A DNA stretch of 34,228 bases from JANOYY01 sp031418035 (lineage in GTDB: Bacteria; Actinomycetota; Acidimicrobiia; Acidimicrobiales; JANYDT01), in assembly GCA_031418035.1 (NCBI GenBank), contig JANOWU010000222.1:1-34228 (forward strand). The letters are read 5' to 3'. Numbering within the stretch: the first letter of the stretch is position 1; every line of letters begins with the position of its first letter. The notes below the pieces were generated by a model. It worked only from the letters and a program-made list of their open reading frames with translations. It was not told the origin of the DNA and searched no databases. This document shows positions 15,455 to 23,164 of the stretch, piece by piece. The translations under genes and the position numbers were made by a program.

Positions 15455-15647
15455 AACGCGAGCACCCAACCAGACTTTCCGACCAGCCAACTAGACCTCA
15501 ACGCGAGGTTCGAGGCCACCAACGAGCTCGGCTGTGTCGTTGCGGGCATCCACGGGGCCGTGGCGTTCAGCTCGGTCACGTCAGTTCGGGCGGAGAACCG
15601 TCGGTGATGAGGTTGTGCGAGTGCCCAGCGTGTCGGCATCGGTCTCG

Positions 15648-16268
15648 CTACACCAAGGCGTTGGTCCTTGTCCTTCGGGCTACGACGAGTCCGCTGGTCC
15701 AGCCGGGCGCCCGTCCGTTTGCGGGCGGTTGGAGTTTGTCCGCATCGAGGTTGCCGGTGGTGAGAACCCAGGCGATTACCGAGTTCGAGTTCCACATGTC
15801 GCCGGCGCAGAGTTCGTCGCGTCCCCATACGGGTGTCGGCACGTCCGCCACGACGCATAGGAGTTGCTGTGTGCAAGTCGGATCGGTGGTGAGAATCGTG
15901 GTGCCAACTGCGTCGCTCGCGTCGGGGATGAGACCACGCTGCCAGCAGCGGATCTCGTATCGGAAAATCCGGAATCGGCCGAGTAATCTCAGGCCGACGG
16001 GTCCCTCGGCGACGACGCCGCGCCGGGATCCGAATTTGTCGGGGATTGGGGCCATTTCGATGGTGTATCGGCCGTCCGGCACTGTTACGACGAGTGCTGC
16101 GTGATAGATGTCGCAGACGGGTCGGTGTTGGATCAGGGCGGCTAAGCGTTCGTAGGTTTTCCCGCTGAGTTTCACGATTCGTTGGCCTGCGCCAAGCGGG
16201 ATCCAGAGGAGCTCGACTGACGATCCTGTCGGGATGACGGATGGGTCGGTGAACGGTGCCGGGTTCAC
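15648..16268 (-). CDS. Protein of unknown function with a possible permuted papain-like fold
   Basis: A 206-residue protein starting at a GTG at 16268 that overlaps the SRPBCC stop by four bases (GTGA). Striking segments are 'VELLWIPLGAGQRIVKLSG' (18-36), 'VCDIYHAALVVTVPDGRYTI' (51-70, with His56), 'RIFRYEIRCW' (100-109), 'TPVWGRDELCAGDMWNSNSV' (135-154) and 'GRAPGWTSGL' (175-184). An early D-x-Y-H strand followed late by W-N-S-N-S at a helix start resembles the layout of permuted papain-fold hydrolases, where the second motif normally holds a cysteine; here there is Ser151 or Ser153. That reading is inference. It is the last gene of a five-frame chain; no signal peptide or membrane segment is seen. 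Confidence 0.7.
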   Translation of the reverse strand: MNPAPFTDPSVIPTGSSVELLWIPLGAGQRIVKLSGKTYERLAALIQHRPVCDIYHAALVVTVPDGRYTIEMAPIPDKFGSRRGVVAEGPVGLRLLGRFRIFRYEIRCWQRGLIPDASDAVGTTILTTDPTCTQQLLCVVADVPTPVWGRDELCAGDMWNSNSVIAWVLTTGNLDADKLQPPANGRAPGWTSGLVVARRTRTNALV

Positions 16269-16953
16269 GTGCGCACTTCGGAGACGGATTGCTGGGTCGG
16301 ATCGCTGTGGTTTTCGGCGCGCTTCTTGATGCCGAGTAGCTGCTTTCGCATCATCGGGAAGTCTCCGAGCTCCATAAGGAGGAGCCACACGATCGCGAAC
16401 GGGTCGCTCCAGTCGTAGCGGGCTCGGATTCGAGTCACGAGCCTGGTCCGGTCTTCGTCGACCGGTTCGATCACCCAAACCCAGGTCGAGAGCCGCTGTT
16501 GCCAGAGCAGCCACTTGTTCGTTTCGAGACCAGCTACCCGAAATGCCGTGGCGTCGGTTGGTGATTTGGTGAACGGTGACATAGGGGCGGCGAGGTCACC
16601 GACCGCAGGGTGTTGCCACTCTGGAGGACCTTATTGGTGCTGGGTCGGCCGAGGTTGTCGAGCCAGTCGTACGAGTAGAAGCCCGCTCGCCCGATGCCGA
16701 TCTGGACGATCCATGGCCATACCTGCTCCGGAGAGGCGTTGATCGTCACGGCTCTAGTTGGGGTGAAACGAGGGTCGACGATGAGGTCGTCACCTTCGAA
16801 TCGAGCGTTTGCTTCGGTGTCTGTCGTGCCCCACCGCAGATGCCATCGCCGATAGAACCGGAACACGAGCGCTGCGGTGAGTATGGATCCGAGGCGACGA
16901 AGCGGCGCTGAACCCGTCACTGGGAACGCTTCTGGCGAGCCGAGCGCAGTCAT
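16265..16953 (-). pseudogene. SRPBCC-domain protein, broken by a one-base deletion
   Basis: The ATG at 16953 overlaps the stop of the upstream membrane-protein gene (ATGA). The first frame encodes a hydrophobic-basic N-terminus, then the polyketide-cyclase/SRPBCC start 'TPTRAVTINASPEQVWPWIV' and 'GFYSYDWLDNLGRPSTNKVL'. At 16623-16627 the frame is lost; the family sequence continues one frame over as 'PEWQHPAVGDLAAPMSPFTK', then 'STWVWVIEPVDEDRTRLVTR', to a stop at 16265. One missing C repairs it to 229 residues. SRPBCC proteins bind hydrophobic ligands in a deep pocket. As given, the first frame runs on to 16534 and yields a truncated product. Confidence 0.85.
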
Positions 16954-17399
16954 AGACCGGAAAGGGACAAACCCCAAATATGGAGGACCCCGAAACACAA
17001 GGCAGCCGCGAACATCAACCATGAGCTCATCAGATATGACGAGAAGAGCAGGAGCGCGACCGGGGCTAACGCGAGCGGTGATGGAATTCTCAGCAGTGAA
17101 GCGCTCAGAAGCGAGTCTGAGCCCCCACCGAGAAAGAACCGTCCCCAAGCGGCATAGTAGACACCGAGCGAAACGGTCATGCCGATCAGCGCAGCTGTCG
17201 ACCGTTCGCGGCCGAGCTTCAGTGTGTAAAAGAACGGCAATGCCAGCGCCAGGATGCGCACTCCGTTTTCCGCGAGAGAAAGCGGGCGTGGCACCGAGCT
17301 CTTTGTGCCGGTGTCCAACTTGTAGAACAGCATCCAGACAACGTTCGGGAGCATGAGCAGCGCTGGGACGATCGCTCCTGATCTGACCGGGAGCTTCAT
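16950..17399 (-). CDS. Small membrane protein of unknown function (four helices)
   Basis: A 149-residue protein with about four or five hydrophobic segments ('AIVPALLMLPNVVWMLFY', 'VRILALALPFFYTLKLG', 'AALIGMTVSLGVYYAAWGRF', 'LALAPVALLLFSSYLM' and 'LMFAAALCFGVLHIWGLSL'). There is no signal peptide cleavage site and no motif I recognise. Its ATG at 17399 overlaps the stop of the 43-codon ORF and its stop overlaps the SRPBCC start, both by four bases, so it is tied into the chain. Confidence 0.75.
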   Translation of the reverse strand: MKLPVRSGAIVPALLMLPNVVWMLFYKLDTGTKSSVPRPLSLAENGVRILALALPFFYTLKLGRERSTAALIGMTVSLGVYYAAWGRFFLGGGSDSLLSASLLRIPSPLALAPVALLLFSSYLMSSWLMFAAALCFGVLHIWGLSLSGL

Positions 17400-17527
17400 T
17401 GCCGTGCTTTCGAGGAACTAAGGGACGGCTGCTCGATGGGTGCGGGGAGCGGCACTCGACAACGTTTGTCTACTCCACCCTCGCGGCCCGGCGATGCCAC
17501 CGTCGATGCGGCGGTGGTGCTAGTCAT
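17396..17527 (-). CDS. 43-residue ORF linking two membrane-protein genes
   Basis: The ATG at 17527 overlaps the DUF4389 gene's stop (ATGA), and the TGA at 17398-17396 overlaps the ATG of the next gene, again by four bases. The product (begins MTSTTAASTVASPGREGG, ends SSSKARQ) is Ser/Thr/Ala-rich and without a membrane helix. A frame that joins both neighbours exactly is more than a random spacer would often give, and it may serve to carry ribosomes across or be a real small protein. I recognise no family. Confidence 0.45.
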   Translation of the reverse strand: MTSTTAASTVASPGREGGVDKRCRVPLPAPIEQPSLSSSKARQ

Positions 17528-19062
17528 GCGTGGGCGCCAACGAGGTCGGGCACGTGGTCGTCGGTCACGCTGATACTGGGCCCTGATTTGGGTGGCGAGG
17601 GATGGTTGACGTGTGGCTCGGTGGGGCCACCGTCGAAGTGGAAGGGTGGGTAGTCGTCGGTCATCAACGCGACGTAGGCGATGACCCGGTACACCCAGCG
17701 GTTCATGCCGATGATGAAGTCGAAGAGTCCGTGCGGGTAGTTTCGGCGGACGAGGACCACGATGCCGGCGATGGTGGCGCAGATGCCGATAAGTCCGCCC
17801 GGGTAGCCGAGTTGAGTAGCTCTCCAAAAGCCATTGCTGCTGTTGCGATTCCATGACCACCCGGCACTGAAGACGGCGACGATGATCAGGTGTGGAATAG
17901 CGAGGAGCCAGGACTTCACGAACACCAGCCAACGTGACAGATGTTCGGGGTAGTCGATGTCGAGGCTCGCTGGGTAGTCGGTCCGTGCGAGGGTGAAGGG
18001 CGGGTATCTGTCGGTGCCGTACGCGCTTGGTCCGTAGAACCCGACCCGCCAGTTCCAGCGCAACACGCCGACGTTGAAGTCGAAGAGCGATCTGGGGTAG
18101 CGGCCCGTAAACACGATCGCGATACCTGCGGCCGCAGTGAGTACGACAAATGCGACCCAAAGGAATGCGAGGACAATGACGTGCGGGATCAGAAGGAACC
18201 ATTTCACGAGCCACAACCACCGGTTGAGCGGCTCGACCATGTGGCCTTCGAGATGGACCGGTGACGTCCTTGAGGCCAGCCGTTCGGGAAGGCCGTCGTG
18301 TGCCTCTGGGACTGCTGCTATAGCGTCTCGGGTGCGGACAGGGGCACCGCGTTGAGAACGAGTCGCTCCGAAGATGATGAGGACCGCGCCGAGAACCACT
18401 GCGATGATCCCGCCAATGCTAAGTGCACGAATGATAGATCCGAGGAACGGGACTCGCACGGCGAGCGCGATGTCTGCGGTCACAGTCGGTGTGGCGTCAG
18501 GGTTCATCACGACCACTGCCCATTCGCCTTGGGTTGGTGCCCATGTCAGCGTCCGGGTTCCCGGACCGGTTGTCTTCGCGACCCAGAACGTCTCGGTCGT
18601 CGGTGAGGTTGGGGTGTTTGTTCCTGGCGATCGACGGTACTCGACGGAGAACGGTCGGTAGCTCACGTTCGTCACTTCGTCGTGGGCCACGCCGTTGAGG
18701 TAGCGCTCCACGTCTGCCACCGGGCCGATTCCGATGAACACGTCGCTCGGGGTCTTGGCGCGAAGGCGGACCGTCGCGATGTTGTCGTTGTTGATGAACC
18801 ACTCGCCGGGTCCCGCTCCCGAACGGAGATCGAGCCGGTCAGACGTGATCGCGAACGACGAGGTCGTGAAGCGATCGGTCGACGTGGAAAAGTACCCGCG
18901 TGAGTCTCGCTGAGTCGCGTTGGCCCAGCCGAGCACTCCAGCTCCGATCAGCGAGCCAATCCCAGCCAATGCGAGGATCGCACCGAACGCGATGGCCATC
19001 ACGTGGCCAGGCCCGAGCTTCCCGGTCGGAACGTGCTCGTTCGGTGTGCTCGTTCTCGACAT
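17524..19062 (-). CDS. DUF4389 membrane protein (two DUF4389 domains)
   Basis: A 512-residue protein starting at the ATG at 19062, preceded by AGAGGACACC as ribosome-binding sequence. It has a first membrane helix ('MAIAFGAILALAGIGSLIGA'), an extracytoplasmic beta-rich domain of about 150 residues ('SGAGPGEWFINNDNIATVRL'), a second helix ('IIAVVLGAVLIIFGATRS') and then two DUF4389 domains. Each of these has a 'RWLWLVKWFLLIPHVIVL'-type helix pair and a 'YPRSLFDFNVGVLRWNWRV' / 'YPHGLFDFIIGMNRWVYRV' loop ending in D-x-Y-P-P-F. DUF4389 is widespread in Actinobacteria and uncharacterised. It heads the five-frame chain and is divergent from the hydrolase gene. Confidence 0.9.
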   Translation of the reverse strand: MSRTSTPNEHVPTGKLGPGHVMAIAFGAILALAGIGSLIGAGVLGWANATQRDSRGYFSTSTDRFTTSSFAITSDRLDLRSGAGPGEWFINNDNIATVRLRAKTPSDVFIGIGPVADVERYLNGVAHDEVTNVSYRPFSVEYRRSPGTNTPTSPTTETFWVAKTTGPGTRTLTWAPTQGEWAVVVMNPDATPTVTADIALAVRVPFLGSIIRALSIGGIIAVVLGAVLIIFGATRSQRGAPVRTRDAIAAVPEAHDGLPERLASRTSPVHLEGHMVEPLNRWLWLVKWFLLIPHVIVLAFLWVAFVVLTAAAGIAIVFTGRYPRSLFDFNVGVLRWNWRVGFYGPSAYGTDRYPPFTLARTDYPASLDIDYPEHLSRWLVFVKSWLLAIPHLIIVAVFSAGWSWNRNSSNGFWRATQLGYPGGLIGICATIAGIVVLVRRNYPHGLFDFIIGMNRWVYRVIAYVALMTDDYPPFHFDGGPTEPHVNHPSPPKSGPSISVTDDHVPDLVGAHA

Positions 19063-19137
19063 GGTGTCCTCTGGTTGTGCGGGCGACACCCGTGCAGGGC
19101 CGTTCGTCCTGAGGCGATACCCACAAGTCCACGCCAC

Positions 19138-19202
19138 GAAACCTCGGCCTTTTGAACCTCTGTGCACACATCAGAATCCGGCCCGTGAACAGGTGAGGTT
19201 TC
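19138..19202. promoter_or_regulatory. Inverted GAAACCTC half-sites between two divergent units
   Basis: GAAACCTC (19138-19145) and its exact complement GAGGTTTC (19195-19202) face each other, and a near copy GAACCTC lies between them (19154-19160). They sit in the 291-bp space between the DUF4389 and hydrolase starts, where a shared regulator would be expected to bind. No promoter boxes of good quality are evident; the rest of the spacer shows nothing else I can support. Confidence 0.3.
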
Positions 19203-19353
19203 AAGGCTCAACGATTCGGGTAGTTGTGAGAGCAAGCCGTCCGGTCCCGGCCTTCTCTACCAGTTGGAACCCCAAACATGCCGTTCTCGCACCGCCCGCT
19301 CTCGCTATCGGCCTATCTCGGGCCGCTTCAAATGCAAGCTAATCGTCAGTTCG

Positions 19354-21018
19354 ATGAACCCTGGGTGGCTCGACCCCGACACGGAACGAACGGACAAACT
19401 CCATGAAGATTCGACCACGCACAACGATGTCGAGTCGACCGGAGCACTGGACCAAGGTGCTGTGACCGCTTTCCCTGATCACGCGGTTCGCGCTGGACGA
19501 GTACGCGGTGGAGTCAACGCGTTGATGGGTCGAGTCTGGGCGGCCAAGTGGATCGGCGCAGTCGTCGCTGTCGCTGGGGTTACGAGTTGGGGAACTGCTG
19601 CCGGGCTGTGGACTCCTCGTGGTCCCCTGACCACCAACCAAGCGATGTTGTCGATCGCGATCAGTTTGTGCGTCGGCGCTGTCGCAGGTTTGGCGTTGCG
19701 GTCGCGTTGGGCGATGCTCGTGACGCCTGTTGTGTTTGCTGCAGTGTTCGAGGCGATCAGGAGGGGCACGGATGGCCCCACTGTTGATGGCATCTCGACG
19801 AGCGAGTACGGGCTGGTCGCGTTGGCCACCGGCCGCGGGTTCCATGCGCTGGTCTCGCTGTTGCCGTTGGCCTTCGGTTCGCTTGTTGGAGTCAATGTGG
19901 CTCGCAAGGCCGCCCGTCGATCGGTCGAACGCTCCCACAACTGGTGGATCTACCTACGGCGCTCTACTTCCGTCCTCGCCGCGATCGGCCTTGTCGGGTT
20001 CACGGTGATGCTCGCTCGACCCGCCCGCACAAGGGCAATCACTGACGCCAGCGGAAATACGATCGTCGGCTCGGTTGCGGAACTCAGGACTGTTGATGTC
20101 AACGGACACGCCTTGGCGATGATGATCCGCGGTCACCACAGGGACAACCCGGTGTTGTTGTTCCTTGCCGGCGGGCCGGGTGGTTCCGAGATGGGCGCGA
20201 TGCGCAAGCATCTCCCGGAACTCGAAAAGCATTTCACGGTCGTCACGTGGGACCAGCGGGGAAGCGGAAAGTCGTACAAGGAGCTTGATCCCACCGGCAC
20301 CTACACCCTTGCCGGCGCGATCGCCGACACCGTGGCTGTCACCGACTACCTCAGAAATCGATTCGGTAAAGATCGTGTGTATCTGCTCGGTCAATCGTGG
20401 GGAACCATTCTCGGCGTTCTCGCCGTACAACAGCGACCCGAACTATTCGCCGCGTTCATCGGGACCGGGCAAATGGTCGACCCGAAAGAGACCGACACGA
20501 TTATCTACAACGACACCCTCGCTTGGGCACGAGCCAAGGGAAACAAAGGCCTCATCGATGATCTCACGAAGATCGGCCCGCCACCGTATGCCGACATGTT
20601 GAACTACGAAACGGCTCTTGCGTCAGAGCACCTTGTCTACCCGTACGACCACTCGTCGAACTCCGAAGGTGCCGGTGGGTTCTCCGAGAACATCTTCGTG
20701 TCTGAGTACGCGTTGGTCGACCAGGTCCACCTTCTGGCTGGCTTCGTGGACACGTTCTCCGTTGTGTACCCCCAGCTCCAAAGCATCGACTTCCGGCGTA
20801 CTGCGACCACGTTCGATATCCCGATGTTCTTTGTTGAGGGCGCACACGAAGCCGGAGGTCGAGCCAAGCCGTTCGCGACCTGGTACCCGATGATCAAAGC
20901 ACCGATCAAAGATCTCGCCGTCCTCGACACGTCAGGACATCGACCTCTGTGGGAACAACCCGACAAATTCGTCGACTACATGACCAACACCGTTCTCGCC
21001 CGAACCTCAGGGAGATAA
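19354..21018 (+). CDS. Membrane-anchored alpha/beta hydrolase (peptidase S33 type)
   Basis: A 554-residue protein from the ATG at 19354. After a polar N-terminus come about five membrane helices ('WIGAVVAVAGVTSWGTAAGL', 'MLSIAISLCVGAVAGLAL' and others), then an alpha/beta-hydrolase domain of the proline iminopeptidase kind. It has the oxyanion loop 'LLFLAGGPGGSE', 'DQRGSGKSY', the nucleophile Ser348 in 'YLLGQSWGTILGV' and the catalytic His529 in 'DTSGHRPLWEQP'. Fusion of a membrane domain with this hydrolase occurs in Actinobacteria; the substrate is unknown. An ATG at 19525 is an alternative start (GGTGGAG upstream) that still keeps all helices. The DUF6544 gene follows 2 bp after its stop. 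Confidence 0.85.
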   Translation: MNPGWLDPDTERTDKLHEDSTTHNDVESTGALDQGAVTAFPDHAVRAGRVRGGVNALMGRVWAAKWIGAVVAVAGVTSWGTAAGLWTPRGPLTTNQAMLSIAISLCVGAVAGLALRSRWAMLVTPVVFAAVFEAIRRGTDGPTVDGISTSEYGLVALATGRGFHALVSLLPLAFGSLVGVNVARKAARRSVERSHNWWIYLRRSTSVLAAIGLVGFTVMLARPARTRAITDASGNTIVGSVAELRTVDVNGHALAMMIRGHHRDNPVLLFLAGGPGGSEMGAMRKHLPELEKHFTVVTWDQRGSGKSYKELDPTGTYTLAGAIADTVAVTDYLRNRFGKDRVYLLGQSWGTILGVLAVQQRPELFAAFIGTGQMVDPKETDTIIYNDTLAWARAKGNKGLIDDLTKIGPPPYADMLNYETALASEHLVYPYDHSSNSEGAGGFSENIFVSEYALVDQVHLLAGFVDTFSVVYPQLQSIDFRRTATTFDIPMFFVEGAHEAGGRAKPFATWYPMIKAPIKDLAVLDTSGHRPLWEQPDKFVDYMTNTVLARTSGR

Positions 21019-21020
21019 GC

Positions 21021-21809
21021 ATGCTTAACGTTGCAAGCATCGAGGCTCAGCCCGACTTTCTTCTTGACTCCGCCCAACGGTCCTGGCTCCAGCTCGCGAG
21101 TCCGACGCCAGCCGTCCCCAAGAAATTCGATCCCGACGCGATCGACGTCCTTCCTGCCCCGGTGATCCGATGGCTGCGCCATGCAATCACACCAGGCACG
21201 CCGCTGCTCTCCGGCGCGCAGGTTGCCATGCATGGCGACATCCGCATCGGGAAGTGGAGGGCGTTCACCGCTCAACAGATCGTCGCACCCACCGGATACA
21301 TCTGGGCCGCTGAATCTGGGAACTTCGCCTTGAGGGTGCGGGGTTACGACCGCTACAGCGCCACCACCGGCCAGATGGTTTGGCGACTCTTCGGGCACAT
21401 CCCCGTCGTCAACGCGTCGGGTGCTGACATCGATCGAAGCGCTGCCGGAAGACTCGCAAGCGAAGTCATAGGGCTGACACCCGGGGGCGCACTCAACTCA
21501 AATGTCACCTGGGCTGCCATCGACGACCACCACGCCACGGCCACCGTCATCATCGATCAGCGCCCCCACGACGTAACCATTGACGTCTCCGACGACGGAA
21601 CACTGCGGGCTCTCTCGCTTCCACGGTGGGCCAAGCCCGACAAGGGGCCGTTTCAGCTCCACACCTTCGGGGTGTTCTTCGACGGCGAATTTTCAACTGA
21701 GGGCTACACGCTCCCTCGACACGTCAAAGCCGGATGGTGGCCAAGTACACCCAAATGGGAACAAGGCGAATTTTTCCGAGCAACCCTCGACCAGGCCCGC
21801 TTCTTCTAG
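21021..21809 (+). CDS. DUF6544-type protein
   Basis: A 262-residue protein, starting 2 bp after the hydrolase gene with GGGAG as ribosome-binding sequence. It has the DUF6544 layout: 'LPAPVIRWLRHAITPGTPLL' near residue 50, then 'MHGDIRIGKWRAFTAQQIVA', 'YIWAAESGNFALRVRGYDRY', 'GRLASEVIGLTPGG', 'ATVIIDQRPHDVTIDVSDDG' and a C-terminal 'GYTLPRHVKAGWW'. The family is uncharacterised, predicted mostly beta and able to hold a hydrophobic ligand. The last codons and the stop lie in a 14-bp tandem duplication, so its C-terminus may be recently altered (the original stop may have been the same TAG). Co-transcription with the hydrolase is very likely. Confidence 0.8.
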   Translation: MLNVASIEAQPDFLLDSAQRSWLQLASPTPAVPKKFDPDAIDVLPAPVIRWLRHAITPGTPLLSGAQVAMHGDIRIGKWRAFTAQQIVAPTGYIWAAESGNFALRVRGYDRYSATTGQMVWRLFGHIPVVNASGADIDRSAAGRLASEVIGLTPGGALNSNVTWAAIDDHHATATVIIDQRPHDVTIDVSDDGTLRALSLPRWAKPDKGPFQLHTFGVFFDGEFSTEGYTLPRHVKAGWWPSTPKWEQGEFFRATLDQARFF

Positions 21810-21827
21810 CCCGCTTCTTCTAGCCCG
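21795..21827 (+). repeat. 14-bp tandem duplication at the stop codon of the DUF6544 gene
   Basis: GCCCGCTTCTTCTA is present at 21795-21808 and again at 21809-21822, followed by a further GCCCG. The first copy contributes the last codons (Ala-Arg-Phe-Phe) and most of the TAG stop (21807-21809). Confidence 0.95.
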
Positions 21828-22222
21828 ATTGTCGCACCACGCTCGCTCCGCCCTCCCTGCGGATTGAGAACCGCAGGCGACGTGTTCGACGCGTGACGCG
21901 CCCGTCGCCTGAGCGCGAACCGTATGGCCGCTGTCTCACGACTGCTTATTCACGGTCCGCCTGACGAGGCACGATTCGGATGGAGGTAGTGGTCGTCGTT
22001 CCTGAGGATCGCACCGCCGATCGGTTTTCTGAGGAACCGAGTTTGCAGACTTTCCGTGCGGGAACACTCGAAAGCGGCGCGATCGGTGGTTGCCACTGCG
22101 GAATCGGCCCATGATTGGGGTGAGTTTTCAGACCCGAAGCTTCGGCTTTTTGCATCGACGACGCGGGCCGTCGCAACGCCGTCACCCGATGTTGGCGACC
22201 AAAGGCGGCAACTACTCTCGCT
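21828..22222. other. Intergenic stretch without a recognisable gene
   Basis: Roughly 395 bp between the DUF6544 gene and the convergent DUF2690 gene. Apart from a weak hairpin (listed separately) I see nothing. A minus-strand frame of 95 codons exists but its composition (Ser/Thr/Pro/Arg-rich, no pattern) is not gene-like. Confidence 0.6.
22134..22151 (+). terminator. Weak hairpin with T-run downstream of the DUF6544 gene
   Basis: The palindrome CCGAAGCTTCGG (22134-22145) is followed by CTTTTT. It could form only a short stem (four pairs with a four-base loop), so it would be a weak intrinsic terminator; it lies over 320 bp after the gene. Confidence 0.3.
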
Positions 22223-22690
22223 TCAACGGGCACTAATGCATCGGGTTTCTACGACGGCCGTGCCGTTGAAGTTGGTCGTGCCGCACGCCCTGGCTCTCCC
22301 CGACTGCATGTTTGAATAGACAGATCCCGGACCTTTCGAGGTACGTTTTGTCCTCGGCGCATATCTGTTGATGAATGCCGCGCTCTTCGTCACTGCCGCC
22401 GTTCCTCCGGCCGATGCGGTAACGCGTGACCACGACGCCCTGCATCGGCGGGAATAGCGCAACGTTACGACTTGTCGTCCAAACGTTCCGCCCGACGCGT
22501 GATCTTCGAATATGACAGTGTTGAGACTCACCGCGTCACGGCTGCAACCAGTAGTCACGGGACTCTTGCCGTTGCACCCGGAATCGCGACAGCCCACCGC
22601 CGCCGAGGCGTTCGAGCCGAGCATTCCTACAGCTCCACATATGAAGATCACGATGAAGACGATGGCAACACGAAACCATTTGAAAACCAC
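22223..22690 (-). CDS. Secreted DUF2690 protein
   Basis: A 155-residue protein with a clear signal peptide: MVFKWFR, a hydrophobic core 'VAIVFIVIFICGAVGML', and probable cleavage after the N-A-S-A motif near residue 30. The mature part shows the DUF2690 pattern: paired cysteines in 'VGCRDSGCNGKSPVTTGCSR', a central 'RQVVTLRYSRRCRASWSRV' strand, and later cysteines that could form disulfides. DUF2690 proteins are small secreted actinobacterial proteins of unknown function. It stands alone, convergent with the DUF6544 gene. A T-rich intergenic sequence lies upstream, but no promoter is clear. Confidence 0.85.
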   Translation of the reverse strand: MVFKWFRVAIVFIVIFICGAVGMLGSNASAAVGCRDSGCNGKSPVTTGCSRDAVSLNTVIFEDHASGGTFGRQVVTLRYSRRCRASWSRVTASAGGTAAVTKSAAFINRYAPRTKRTSKGPGSVYSNMQSGRARACGTTNFNGTAVVETRCISAR

Positions 22691-23065
22691 TGCATCAACC
22701 TCGATCTACGGCCCAAACGGACTCGCACCTACCCATACCCTGCGGTCGAACTTTCGAAACAGCCAATTAGCTCAGTACCAATTTCATGGCACCACCACAG
22801 CCCGGCGGAGTCCGTCCGTGGACCTCAACGAATCTTGGTGGAGAACGCCGACGAGAGGCCCAAGCTGACCTTTGCAGCCACGTGTTGCCCACGCTCCACG
22901 AGGAGTGCGACGGAGATCACGTGATGCACCTGTGTCGTTTGTCAGAAGTGGAACATGGACGCCGGCCAACCAGGTTCGCGTCGGTGCGCTGCCGCGCCGT
23001 CGCCCCCACTGGATCGCGAAGGGCCACGAATCGTCGACGTTTCATCGGGGATCGCAATCTGCCGT
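22691..23065. other. Intergenic stretch without a recognisable gene
   Basis: About 375 bp upstream of the DUF2690 gene and downstream of the ABC operon. No frame on either strand has coding character. The promoter of the DUF2690 gene must lie near 22700-22760, but I could not pick out boxes. Confidence 0.6.
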
Positions 23066-23164
23066 TCACTTTCCTTTCCGACGCTGCGCGCCGATGAGAA
23101 CGCCGAGTCCTGCCCCGAACGCGGCACCAAGTCCGGTGCGGTTCCCGGGCAGGGGGCCGCTCAT
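23066..23164 (-). CDS. 32-residue glycine-zipper small protein coupled to the ABC permease
   Basis: The ATG at 23164 overlaps the permease stop by four bases (ATGA). The product starts MSGPLPGNRT and continues with 'GLGAAFGAGLGVLIGA' and a basic tail, QRRKGK. Glycines at 13, 17, 21 and 25 form a perfect GxxxGxxxGxxxG zipper within a segment hydrophobic enough to insert in a membrane, and the tail is basic as for a cytoplasmic end. Small glycine-zipper proteins are known in many bacteria; here one is tied to an ABC exporter. It is short, so chance is possible, but overlap, zipper and tail together argue that it is real. Confidence 0.6.
   Translation of the reverse strand: MSGPLPGNRTGLGAAFGAGLGVLIGAQRRKGK

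Larger units (their letters stand above)
15091..15647. other. Gene-poor stretch between WhiB and the 206-residue gene
   Basis: No complete gene is seen. It holds a perfect 22-bp tandem duplication and a short minus-strand frame that looks like a transposase tail (both listed separately). The rest shows nothing I can support. Confidence 0.65.

Noticed and set aside
21946..22233. 95-codon minus-strand frame overlapping the DUF2690 gene end
   Set aside because: Composition is not protein-like and no motif is present; the overlap of 11 bases does not suit coupling.
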